This document shows positions 1-9,449 of a stretch of 19,993 nucleotides of DNA, in pieces. The stretch is from Stereocaulon alpinum (Eukaryota; Ascomycota; Lecanoromycetes; Lecanorales; Stereocaulaceae): positions 1-19,993 of the forward strand of contig JAEUBA010000236.1 of the NCBI GenBank assembly GCA_018257865.1, in the 5' to 3' direction. Numbering within the stretch: position 1 is the first letter of the stretch; the number at the start of each line of letters is the position of its first letter. Made by a program: the position numbers and the translations under genes. The notes under the pieces were generated by a model. The model ran no database searches. It worked only from the letters and a program-made list of their open reading frames with translations, and was not told the DNA's origin.

Positions 1-124
1 CTTGCGGCTAGGAAAGGCACACTACGTGTACCATCTACTGGTTTCACAAATAATGTAATAGAACACCCTCATTAGTATATATAGATACTAGAATAGGCGT
101 ATAAACCAATCAATCAATCAAGGT
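1..124. other. Non-RIP flank with a short AATC microsatellite
   Basis: This stretch still contains many CpA and TpG dinucleotides, unlike the block that follows, so it appears to lie outside the RIP-mutated element. A short run of AATC units (about 107-120) is visible. No gene is seen. Confidence 0.5.
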
Positions 125-1125
125 AGTATAAAGAAGTCTAAATTAGTTACCTTTTACCCGGCTAAAGCTATTTAAGATTTGTTTAAATACGTTCGCTAAA
201 TATATTACCTATACTTAGCCTCCTACTATTACGTATAATTCTAGATTTAAAGGAGTATCTAGTAAAGACTTCTATTCCGGCCTACTTTAACACGTCTTAG
301 TTAAATTAAATTAACTAATTAATTAAGTAGATATCGTTACTATTTAGTAGAGATTACAACGATAAGAATATAGACTATAAAAGAATAGATATACTAATAA
401 CTTTATAAAAGAAAGATAAAACGAATCGGAATTTTTAAAAGGATAAGAAAATAATAATTATCTAATAGATAGATAGTAGAGCTATTATTACGATCTAGTT
501 ATAGATAAACTTCTAGAGCTATATATTTATTTATTAGTCGATAAGCGAACTACTTATATATAATAGATAGTATAGATAGTTACTACTCTAACTATCCCTA
601 ATTAATTAACTACTTATATATCGACTAAACTTCTACGAAAAGCTTATAATATTATATACTATACTTAATACGCGTTTTAAAACTTAATAAGTTATTCTTA
701 ACCCTCTAAATTATAATATAGCTTCTAGAATACGTCTAATATATCTAGAGTTAATTATAGACAAGAGATAAATAATAGCCTTAAGCTTACTCTCTATAGA
801 TAAGAAATCCTCTAATATTATTAATAAAGCTATAGCTATTTAGAAAGTATATAATAGTAAATAAAACTCTAGGTCTATATCTTCTCTAGCTTAAATATAT
901 CCGTATAAGCCCTAATCGCGTATTATACTACCGTCTAGGGATTTAAAATACTCTAGATATTATAGCGATAATAGGCTTATTATCGTTAGAAAGGGTTTAT
1001 CTACTAACTAGGGTAGAGAGGATATAGACTCCTAGAGGGAATTCGGCTATTAAAGGTTTAGTAGGCTAGAGAATAGGATTAGTTAGCTCGTAGTCCTAAG
1101 AATCGTACTTATAAGACGCTTACTA
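125..1125 (+). pseudogene. RIP-mutated block, probably a decayed repeat element
   Basis: About 1 kb that is AT-rich, full of TA and TAG/TAA, and almost free of CpA and TpG. That is the RIP footprint, so the source was probably a repeated sequence. On the plus strand a frame running through about 260-760 looks protein-like if its TAA/TAG codons are read as former CAA/CAG: it becomes a long Gln-, Leu- and Ile-rich stretch with few other anomalies. The minus strand is also moderately open, so the coding strand is not certain. I do not recognise a domain, LTR or inverted repeat. CpA and TpG return at about 1127, where a short GC-richer stretch follows. It may be the end of a transposon whose other parts lie outside the window. 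Confidence 0.4.
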
Positions 1126-1552
1126 GATGGAAGACCAATCGCCGCTATATATAACAGTCTCGTAGGTAGTAATGTATCGCGTAGGAGCGAGGGAGCTTGG
1201 TGGGTCGCCGGTGTTGATATAGGAGGCGGCGGATGCGTGAGACGACTCTTTGCGCCTAGTTCCGTTAGCATTAGGAAGTCTTAGCAGGGAACAGTTCAAT
1301 CGTTTGGACCCAATAGTTCAAACGAATTTATGTCTATATTGACTGCTATCACCTAGCGCAGATGAATTTCGATGTATTTAACTCAATAGTGAGAACCTGA
1401 TAGCTACTACTCAATAAGATTGGGTTTCACAAGCTCAAGGCTGTACCAAGTAGAAATTTGCTTCCTCTTGTGTGTTGTCTACTTGATCCTCTAGAGGATA
1501 ACCCCTAGGACTTACAGGTCTTGATGATTGAGCAGTCTAACCGAGAATGCTT
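1126..1552. other. Intergenic region, 3' flank of the nuclease gene
   Basis: Ordinary base composition with normal CpA/TpG content. It contains a small inverted repeat (CGTTTG and CAAACG arms near 1300-1325) but no convincing coding frame. It probably includes the 3' untranslated region of the minus-strand gene ending at 1553. Confidence 0.4.
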
Positions 1553-3337
1553 TCAGGACGGCGTCAATATGTTGGTCTCATACCAGTTGCGAAAGTCCTT
1601 ATCAACCCACTCGACCAGTACATCCAACCCTGCCATGATCTGGAATACACCAAGTAATGTCCTTGTCGAACCAATCTGCAGCTTGTCATAAAGCCTCTGT
1701 TGAGAAGTAAGGTAGTCAGCCAAAAGTGTCCAATACAGGGGGATTCAACGGGTTTACATTATGATCATCCCTCTCCTGAATGCCAGCCAGATTCAAAACA
1801 TGCCCATGGAAAGACAACGCCGGCATCGTAGGTATTGTCTCTTCTTCTCTTCCATTTTGTTGCAGTAGCTGCCTGAGACGAAGCAGCCCCGCACCTGACC
1901 AGATAGCAAGCTGGACATCTGCGGTATCTCCACCCGTAAGCGGGGGCTTTGTCTCGAAGTTGATACCAATAGGTTGTTCGCGAAGGGGCCCGTGCATCGT
2001 TTGGTTGATAGACTGCGAATTTTTGGGAAGCCCTTGTAGCACACTTCGAATGCGTCCCATTAACGGGCCAGATCGGAGGTATATAGCGTAGTCGACCATC
2101 TTACTCTGCATCGCAGTCCCTGAGAGGTGGATAGGTGAGAGAGACTTCGGTCCAATGCGAGCATCGGTGCTGTGACTCAGTCAGCGGGCTATCAAGTATT
2201 CATTAGAGTGACGAACATGTTCATGTATCCAATTGAGTCCTTGAACTTTGGAGCTTCCACGATCAGCGCCAACAAAGGATCATGGACTCGGGCGTTCCAA
2301 TTCGCTTCCGTCAATGATTCCCGTGTACAATCCGCAGCCTTTGTGCGAAAATGGTTTGCTCGATCGCCCCAATCCTGCTGATACTTTCGTTCGACATCGT
2401 CCAACGTATCTTCAGGCGACGTGTAAGCCGAATCTGACGGCCAGTCTGCGACATGCAGTTCCTTTTCGACGAAGTCCTGTCTAGGACTAAGCATTTTAGA
2501 GAGTCTGGGGTCGTCAATGGGTAGGCTCACCTTGAGATGATGTGGTATTACCCGAACACCGCAACTGATCTCCATCAACCTTTTGTATCTAGTCAACACC
2601 CCCCCCGCAACTTCTGCCACGTTGCCATCCAAGTCATGTGTGTATGTTGGCCGTTCGGCTATGCGAAGGTCGGCGAGCGTCTTGACTGGGCTTTGAGCTC
2701 TTGAGCTTGCGCTTGAGGCCCTGGAGGCGATGGAGCAGCTGTCACTGGTTGGACGGAGATCAGGAATCCCCTCACTGCTTAGTGGCCCGCTACCCTTGGT
2801 ATGAGGCCTAGGTGTCATCTCTTCCTCTGTGTCTTCGCACCCTGCTGTCAGCTCATCGACCATAGGAGCACCACCTCGCCGCCTTCCACGCGAGGACCTT
2901 TGTGGAGTCTTCTGAAGAGCGCGTTCCTCCTTTGAGGGGTTTGCAGGGGCCATTCTGTTGCCACTCGATTCAGCGAGCGTTCTTAATATGCCTTCTCTTG
3001 ATGTATGTAGTCTCTTGCTCCTTCTGTTTTGCGGCCTCGAATTCTTTGATCTCTGTTCAATGTTCTCTTCTTGGTGACATGGACGTTTGCGCTTCGATTT
3101 GCGTGTTTGCAGTGGTGACACTGGATCTTGCTCGAAGCCTGAGGTTGAGGTCAGACCATTACTATCCTCAATGCTAGCAAGCCAGCTTCGCACGCTGCAA
3201 TCATTGGGCATTGGACACACAATAGTTGAGTTGTTATGGTCTTGAATACCGATATGATTAGATGTAAACAACGCCAATCTGGGGTCTTGCCAATTGGTGG
3301 TGGCGCCGGCAATACTTCGGCCGCTTAAGTAACCCAA
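1553..3337 (-). CDS. PD-(D/E)XK nuclease-like domain protein, three exons
   Basis: Model: complement(join(1553..1696,1758..2169,2217..3337)), 558 codons plus stop, all junctions in frame. Residues ~44-250 are Ser/Arg/Pro-rich and probably disordered; the nuclease-like domain is ~340-555. Visible family hallmarks are WNARVHDPLL (~347-356), NITDAR at the first junction, KMVDYAIYL (D400), SINQT, a FETK motif (E446, K448) followed by AxVQLAIW, and a C-terminal STRTLLGVFQ...WVDKDFRNW block. D400 with E446-x-K448 fits a PD-(D/E)XK active site, so the catalytic residues look preserved. This matches the fungal PD-(D/E)XK nuclease-like family (I believe Pfam PF20516), common in accessory regions and of unknown substrate. 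Met43 (codon at 3211), just before CSVRSWL, is an alternative start because family members usually begin near that motif. The gene is co-oriented with the one starting at 4801 and shows no RIP damage. Confidence 0.85.
1697..1757 (-). other. Intron 2 of the nuclease-like gene (61 nt)
   Basis: On the minus strand it starts GTAAAC, contains GGCTGACTAC as branch site and ends CAACAG. Splicing in phase 0 replaces a premature stop with the family's C-terminal block of 47 residues. Confidence 0.85.
2170..2216 (-). other. Intron 1 of the nuclease-like gene (47 nt)
   Basis: On the minus strand it starts GTTCGT, contains the branch-like GCTGACTGA and ends CACAG. Removing it joins ...GYMNI to TDARIGPK in phase 2, restoring the expected family motif. 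The donor is non-consensus, but the restored frame supports it. Confidence 0.8.
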
Positions 3338-3850
3338 ACAGACGTGCTAAGCTACCCTCCCCCCCGCTACGGAGTAGCTAAACTCTTATACAGAGAAGCC
3401 GATTGAGTGCGACTCTACGTGCGGCGCCAACTTGTCGAAGAAGGGACTCCAACTTGCCTTCTATCACGACGTTGTAAGTCCTCTAGATGAAGCGGAAGAA
3501 GGACTTCGCAAAATGAGGCTCGATGTTCAAGGCCTAGGCGTTTCGAGTTGAAGAAGCGACTCCAGCGACTTAGAACATCTGGTCTATCATGAGACTTACA
3601 TCATGGAAAAGGAGTACCTGACAAGCTAGAGAGCTTCGCGCGCAAATCACGATCTAGCATGTCGGAGCATGGAAATGGGATACTGAATGCTTGCAATTGG
3701 AAGTGGCTATGATTGTACAATGGTTGAGCTCCTGCCCTTGGTGACCGTAATGACCCCTGCCTTAGTCCGGCCCCGTAATGAATACATGTAGTCTCTGCGT
3801 TGTAGCCTGTAACCAGGGAACATCTCCACCTGGCTCGGCTCCACCCATTC
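3338..3850. other. Intergenic region between two minus-strand genes
   Basis: About 510 bp of normal composition. It should contain the promoter of the nuclease-like gene and the 3' end of the gene at 3851-4801. A motif of the form TTG(T/A)(C/A)GAAGAAG(G/C)GACTCCA occurs at about 3433 and 3548 as an imperfect direct repeat. A 95-codon minus-strand frame over 3601-3888 has no supporting features and overlaps the neighbouring coding frame. Confidence 0.4.
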
Positions 3851-4801
3851 TCATACTGATCGATGGCGCTCTGACCTTTTGCCCACATATAGCTCGTAGC
3901 TATTATCCATCTCTTGCTGTATGCAAATTAGTTGGCGTGGCGGCTCAGTCGGATCCTGCGGCGGCCGAGGCTCCTGTTGATGTTGCGGCCGATGTTGCGG
4001 CCGATAAGGGTCGTTTGGATGCTGTAAGAGGGGAGGCGCATTCGGATCTAGAGGACAGTGAGGCTCCCGCATGTCTTGCGGGGGGGCAAGGCTCATCCTC
4101 CGCGTCAAGTCTGCCGTGCTGGTCCAACACCCACTTCTCAACGCGTGGAAAGCATCTCCCAATCTTTGGAGGGGCGTATCAAGATCCTTCCTAGTTCTGC
4201 GTAGAAAGTCAGCTGGGCCACGCGCTACCACTCAACGATCACTCACGTAGTCATTGCAGTATTGAGTATAGCTCATGATGGCGCATTCACCCCTGTAGGA
4301 CCACCTCATTACGTTTCCCCTTTCGCTTGGATGTAATGCAACATGCTCTGGTTTCATCGATCTAGTTCGAGGGCGTCGGGGTGCAACACGCTTGGCCTTA
4401 CGAATCCCTTGAGGCTTGGACTGGCTTTCTTGATACTTCTGAGACGTTAAAATCTGGTGACCAGGGTCTCGTTTTTGTTTGGTTTGTATAGGACGCGTGG
4501 ACCCAGGGTGAGTTGGTGAAGGTGGTGGTGATAGCAGGAAACGTTTTCCCCTCCTCCTTGTTTCGTACTCGGGCGTCCAGTATGTGAAGTCTCTGTGCCT
4601 TGGTGATGGGCATCGATCTAACTTCGCGTCCAAGACATTCTGATCAATCTCTGTTCCATCTTCTGATGGCGCATCTCGTTCCAGTTGTGCGGCATGTTCT
4701 TCGCGTTCACGTTCCCTCCGCATGAGGTCGTAGTCTGGTTCAAGGTCGGACCATGCGATCATCTGATCGGGAGGGAGTCGTGGAGGACATGCAGATGCCA
4801 T
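3851..4801 (-). CDS. Hypothetical basic, Pro/Gln-rich protein, two exons
   Basis: Best model: complement(join(3851..4186,4247..4801)), 296 codons plus stop. Exon 1 begins MASACPPRLPPDQMIAW, has a charged segment rich in Arg/Glu (~28-42), then Pro- and Lys/Arg-rich stretches (~85-150) that could hold a nuclear localisation signal, and a more ordered motif RWSYRGECAIMSYTQYCNDY at its end. Exon 2 starts DLDTPLQRLGDAFHALRSG and continues into a Pro/Gln/His-rich tail (PQHRPQHQQEPRPPQ). The donor GTGAGT and branch GCTGACTT are strong. The acceptor is less certain: the nearest CAG (ending 4197) gives a stop at once, while the AAG ending at 4187 keeps the long downstream frame. I recognise no domain and assign no function. 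The start lies 168 bp from the divergent kinase gene, so the two may share a promoter. Confidence 0.6.
4187..4246 (-). other. Probable intron of the Pro/Gln-rich protein gene (60 nt)
   Basis: Minus-strand GTGAGT donor, branch-like GCTGACTT, acceptor GGAAG. The acceptor is chosen because it preserves the frame. An alternative is donor GTACTG at 4256 with the CAG acceptor at 4197, which is also in frame. Confidence 0.55.
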
Positions 4802-4969
4802 GGCTGTGGTTGTAGGCTTCCTTACACCGAATTCAATAGGTGCGGTAGTTGTGAGATGGTTGAAGTAGACAGTGATTGAGATGATTGATTAGTAAGGTAG
4901 GGAACCAATGCCAAGACGCCAACGTAATCTTACCGCGTATTCACGTTAGCCTTACAGACAGAATACGAT
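4802..4969. promoter_or_regulatory. Divergent intergenic (candidate bidirectional promoter)
   Basis: The 168 bp between the divergent starts at 4801 (minus) and 4970 (plus) must contain both 5' regions. No clear TATA box or known operator was recognised, so this is inferred from gene orientation only. Confidence 0.4.
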
Positions 4970-6803
4970 ATGGACGATCAACATTGCCACACATCGCTCT
5001 CCCTCACGCTCACGCCTTCTTACGTGCCATCTTGGGCGTGGGTAATGATGAACAGAAGCTTTCAATCCGGAGACACTGAGCCTTTGGACAGCGCTGAGTG
5101 GCGCCAACTACTGCAAGAAAGAGAAGCGATTTTGGGCTCACAACAGCATCAAGTGAATACGTCAACCCCTGGGCTAGAGATACCCTCTGAGGATTTCAGT
5201 TCCGATAGCGATATTCTTAGGATTGTCCCATTCAATCATGAGGCCAGAGAGGCGTTCCATGGCCTGATGGAGAGAATGGTCAAGGGTAACCTCGACGAAC
5301 ACCATAAACATTATGTTGTCAAGACTGGTAAATCCCCATCTCGAAAATCCAAGAGCACCATGCAGGAAACCCCGCCAGACTGGTATGGCGGCTATTTTCG
5401 CATTAGTCTGGATTGTCCAACGATTGCAGTGGGCTTGAAGTGGATTGTAGGACGGGTAAGTCCTATTCCCTGGTGATTCTGCGGACGAGGACAGCGGGAT
5501 TGTGTCGATCGATACAATCCAGTCAATATGATGTCCCTCCGCAACGATGACGAGCGCAAGTCTGACATGCATCTTTTGACAGGGTACCAGTAAAGGTCAG
5601 GGTCCACAACGAAACGTCGACGTCTTACTCGTTGATCCAAATACGCCGCACGCTGAGGGTCTTCATCCTTCTCATCTAATAATACACCTTCATCGTTTTT
5701 CGGGCGCCTGGGTAGTGACTGCCAATGAACCTATCACTCTAGGGGAGCAACCTATCAAGGTTGGACAGTCTCACTGTTTATATCAGCGGCGCACCTATCT
5801 CGAAGTCAATGACATGTATTTCTGGATCGACTTTATGATCAGGACCCCGAAACAGGACCAGGCGTATTATGAGCTTCGAGGAAAGAAAATGCTGCAGCAA
5901 AACATGAAGCCTCTCCGAACTCCGATTTCGGGTATCCCCTTTGAATCCGATGGCTTGTTTGACTCTGTTGTGTTTCGACACGGTGCGGGCTCTGGTACTT
6001 TTGCAACAGTCTTTGAGGGGTTTGAACCGTCGAGTGGGACCCTGAGGATCGTAAAAAAGTTAGAGATCAAAGACTTCAATCAACGTATAATGATACACGC
6101 TGAGATCAAAGCTTTGCGACGATGTCAGTCATTTGACGGAGTTGTTAAATTAATCGATGTCCGCAACTCACTTGGCGGCTATGATGCTGAAGGAACTCTA
6201 CCGCTGACTGTATACCTTATCCAGGAGAAGGGCACGCCTTTCAACCAACTCCCTTGGCACCAAGACCGTGCTCCTACATGGCTAGTGAGAGTGACTCTTT
6301 GCCAACAGTTGTTGAAAGGCCTCAAAGGAATCCACAGTCTTGGCTGTATGCACAGGGATGTTACGCCACAGAATATACTCTTCTTCGTCGAGCCCTTACG
6401 CGCTACCTTGTGCGATTTTGGCAAATTCTGCAACAAGGATCGCGATACGGCAACCAACCTCGCCGCATGGTACTTCCTGCCTCCAGAGATTGTACAAAAA
6501 CAGAATTTCTTATACGACCAGAAGATTGATGTCTGGATGCTTGCTGTGGCATTGGTATGGTGTTGGTACCCGGATATCCTAAGGAAGCTTCAACCAAGAG
6601 AAGAAATGGCGCATGGTCAAATCGTGGCCGCTCTACAACGCGACGACAGATCGGCTCTTTCCAAACTGCTTGCGAAGATGCTGGCACGGTCGCCCTTAAG
6701 CAGACCTACGGCGGCAGCAGCGCTCAATGACCCATGCTTTTCGAACAATGTCATGTCAGAAGCTAGCCATGTATCAGAAGGGAAGAGAGCCCGTGATAAC
6801 TAG
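4970..6803 (+). CDS. FHA-like domain / protein kinase fusion, two exons
   Basis: Model: join(4970..5455,5583..6803), 568 codons plus stop. Residues ~140-260 look like an FHA-type beta-sandwich: WIVGRG at 158-163, then VDVLLVD, PHAEGLHPSHLIIHLH and further beta-rich segments up to YFWIDF. A complete Ser/Thr-type protein kinase domain follows: Gly-rich loop GAGSGTF (296-302), VKK lysine (K320), helix-C Glu in HAEIKAL (E336), catalytic loop HRDVTPQN (419-426), DFG (440-442), a PPE in the APE position (462-464), DVW, and a final RPTAAAAL near the C terminus. All catalytic residues are present; the loop has VTPQN where LKPEN is usual. FHA domains bind phosphothreonine, so the arrangement recalls Chk2/Rad53-type kinases, but this is not claimed as an orthologue. 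Met26/Met27 (5045/5048) are alternative starts. The first 26 residues look poorly conserved in character. Confidence 0.85.
5456..5582 (+). other. Intron of the FHA-kinase gene (127 nt)
   Basis: Donor GTAAGT after ...KWIVGR, branch-like TCTGACATG near 5560, acceptor TTGACAG. Splicing is phase 0 and joins GR to GTSKGQG, linking the N-terminal frame to the kinase frame without a stop. Unspliced translation ends at 5476. Confidence 0.85.
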
Positions 6804-6883
6804 GTATGAAATTTAGCTTGACCTCGATAAGTCTGATTGCAAACCCGCCACACATAAGTTCGCCACGTGGAGGACCAGCGAGG

Positions 6884-7925
6884 ATGGTCGTGCGCCACGC
6901 ATTGCAGTTCTACCGTGCACGACGTCGCGGTTTACCCATCTTAAGCATCGAAATCAGATGATTTGAATGCTTCCCATTGTCCAATTGTAATATGGGTTTC
7001 GCACGAGGAGATCTGGTCAATAGACATATCCGCAGGGTCCATGGCCAGGATGCCAATATTGTCAAACGAAAATCTCCTACGAAAGACGCAAACTTCCTAT
7101 CGACCCTAATGATACCTTCTCAAACGTTGGACATCAAGAGCAATTAAAAGACGAAGAGGAGGATACTTTTGCGGGACAATCAGTCCTTCAGCCAAATCGC
7201 AAACGCAGACCAGAAGTTGTCTCAATCACCATACTGTTTGCACCAAGCCAGATTGCGTCGGAAGAAGGAGTTCGAAAGGTATACCGAGGCGACATGGCAG
7301 AAGTTGCAAAATTAACAGAGAAAGGCGCAGAAGATGACGGCTTCTGAAGACGAAGCCGACGACGGTCATCAATCCAGCTACACAACACGAAATATAGGAC
7401 AGATTGCAACTTCCCTAAAGCAAAGCTATACAATCACGCCTGAAATGGAACCGACAGTGGAAGCTCTAGTTTCAGAGCAGACCTTTAGATGATCAAGCAC
7501 CAAGCCCATCAAAAACCATAATTGGAGTCGACGGAAAAGGCAGCCTGATAGTTCTAAGAGACAATCACAAAGCAGAAACAAACACTCTATATTAAGACGA
7601 TCAAGTAGAAAGTGCATTACCAGAATCTTCTTCCCTAATACGTCCAACCACGGGCGGCAAAGGCATTTCAGCGGCAACTTTGGCAATATGTGATATATCA
7701 GAAGAAGAACCTAAGCAAGCGCTCGAGACCCCTAAGTTAATCTACAAGTATCCAGTCACTATCCGTACATAAGGTAACGGTCTCGCAGAACAAGTGACGG
7801 TAGCGAAGAATGTAGGAACTATACCACACAACGGCCGAAGTCAATCTAGTTGCCAACCACAAGTTCAAGTATCTAGAACACACAGAAATCGATTTGGAGC
7901 CATAATCAAGCAACGAGGAGCCTAA
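6884..7925 (+). pseudogene. Decayed C2H2 zinc-finger-like gene
   Basis: No intact ORF covers this stretch, but several plus-strand frames are open in succession. One frame (ATG at 6884) reads through a TGA at 6965 into a C2H2-like finger: Cys 6968, Cys 6986, FARGDLVNRHIRRVHG with His at 7025 and 7040. Spacing is C-x5-C-x12-H-x4-H, slightly long between the cysteines. Downstream a second frame is open at about 7060-7340, ending in a charged segment. A third is open at about 7470-7925 apart from two TAA codons and ends ...RNRFGAIIKQRGA. The switching of frames and scattered stops suggest indels plus point mutation. Some breaks could be introns, since I could not place convincing splice sites. 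It follows the kinase gene on the same strand but is not clearly related to it. Confidence 0.45.
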
Positions 7926-8064
7926 GCTAGGCTAGTCGTACGGTATCACAGAGAATAAACATGGCACGTAAAGGTATAGATAAAGCGCAGATAGATATCA
8001 TATTAAGACTCCTATCTAACGAGGTTCGTTAAATTCTAGCCTATTCCGCGATTAAGCTCTCTCT
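7926..8064. other. Transition from island to RIP-mutated sequence
   Basis: CpA and TpG are normal up to about 8008 and then nearly vanish, some 55 bp before the retrotransposon LTR begins. A 23-codon frame beginning MARKGIDKAQIDII at 7961 is too short to call a gene. Confidence 0.4.
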
Positions 8065-8090
8065 TGTTACGGGCTAGCCTTTCGTTACTT

Positions 8091-8205
8091 ACTAGTCCTT
8101 TATTACTTACTAGTGTTTATATACCTTAGCCTAGGTTCGGCCTAGATTCGGCCTAGGTTAGACGCTAGGTCTCTTTAGCCTTAGCGCCTACTAAGCTACG
8201 TCCCT
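8091..8205 (+). repeat. LTR-internal direct repeat, copy 1
   Basis: Begins ACTAGTCCTTTATTACTTAC, continues through GTTTATATACC and a run of CGGCCTAG-type modules, and ends in a TTAGCGCC region. It matches the copy at 8504-8625 with mostly transition differences. Confidence 0.6.
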
Positions 8206-8503
8206 AATATATTATATATACGTTCTATATATATAGCTTTCTCTTCTTAGATATATTCTCTTAGTTAATTAATACCCCTATTAACTCGCTTTAGGCCGGT
8301 CCCTAATATTAGAATATATCTTATAACTTACCCCTACCCTCGTAAGTATACTAGCGAGGTTAAATAAATAGTATAAACCTACTTAGTATTTAACCCTACT
8401 AAGGTAGTAGAAGAAACTAAATAACCTATTAAAGGCGAAGACTATAAGGAGTAGTTACTAGTAGACGAAGTATTACGATCCTAATCTAGGGGTCTTTAAT
8501 ACC

Positions 8504-8625
8504 TTACTAGTCCCTTGTTACTTACTAGTATTTATATACCTTGGCCTAGGTTTGGCCTAGATTCGGCCTAGGTTTAGCCTAGGTCTAACGCTAGGCCCTT
8601 TTAGCTTTAGCGCGGCGCTTGACTA
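8504..8625 (+). repeat. LTR-internal direct repeat, copy 2
   Basis: Begins ACTAGTCCCTTGTTACTTAC and repeats the order of copy 1, with an extra TTTAGCCTAGG module. It keeps some TpG (CTTGTTAC, CCTTGGCC) where copy 1 has TA, as expected if RIP hit the copies unequally. Confidence 0.6.
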
Positions 8626-9449
8626 GCGCTAGGGGTATTTAGGCCTACGAGCTCCTAAGCTCTTACTTCTTTTCTTCCTTATTCTATTTTCTAGATACTA
8701 AGCGTAGCCTATTAGCTAAATCCTAATATAAGGTAGTTTTCTTTAAAGCTACCTTCTCCTACGATTACCTTTAGGCGAGCTATAATATAAAATAGGACTA
8801 ATACCCCCTCCGCTATAAAGCGTCGTATCTTACCCGTTCTTTTAAACTAAGGCTAAGCTTAGTAAGCTACCTATTAATAAAGAGTACTACCTACTTAATA
8901 AGTAGGTACCTACTAATTAAATAATTAGTATATCTTAGAGAAAGCTAGATTCCTATTTTTTTAAAACCCCTAACTACTTTCGCGTTAATACCTATACTCG
9001 AAAAACTCTAATAATACGCGTAATACTATACTTATATACCCCCTTATAAGAGTATATACTAAAGTATACCCCCTAACCGGCTAGGATTTCTATCTACCTT
9101 AAGGAGTTAATTACTAGTAGCTATACCTTCCTCTTCTAACCTTAATAACCCCCTACTATTAATTAAGACTCCTAAACTAGAAATCTTAGAGGACTTAAGC
9201 TTAAAAGAGATCTTTAGGGACGCTAAGGATAACCTTACTACTAAAATTACTATTACTATTCCCCTATCCGGTAATAAGATAGCTAACTAAATACCCCCCT
9301 TTACCTTAACTTAGTAAGCTATTATTACTACTATTATTATAATAGCTTTAGTAGAATCCTAATCTAAGTAGGCTACCTCTACTCTAACCCTACCTCTAAA
9401 TAACTAGTATTAATAGAGATCCCTTACTACTAACCTCTAGCTACTAGTA

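Larger units (their letters stand above)
8065..8728 (+). repeat. 5' LTR (probable)
   Basis: Starts TGTTACGGGCTAGCC and probably ends at TCCTAATA (a RIP-altered ...CTAACA), just before a possible primer-binding area starting TAAGGTAG. The 3' LTR is not in the window, so the ends are inferred from the TG start, the position relative to gag and the usual PPT-TG junction. Length about 664 bp. It contains an internal duplication. Confidence 0.6.

Noticed and set aside
1083..1271. 62-codon minus-strand ORF
   Set aside because: It lies across the edge of the RIP block, is Pro/Thr-rich without motifs, and is too short to support.
1780..2091. Plus-strand ORF of 103 codons, and similar antisense ORFs at 2902-3177, 3778-4194 and 6179-6687
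   Set aside because: They are antisense or alternate-frame shadows of the nuclease-like, Pro/Gln-rich and kinase genes, which carry family motifs in their own frames.
3601..3888. 95-codon minus-strand ORF
   Set aside because: It overlaps the better-supported coding frame at its upstream end, has no recognisable motif and no splice link to a neighbour.
1553..6803. A Spok-type spore killer gene
   Set aside because: Spok proteins carry nuclease and kinase domains in one chain. Here they are separate genes, with a different nuclease family and an FHA-type kinase, so only a loose analogy remains.
7188..7686. Minus-strand ORFs of 81 and 86 codons
   Set aside because: They are antisense to the more plausible plus-strand coding traces of the decayed gene and contain no domain.
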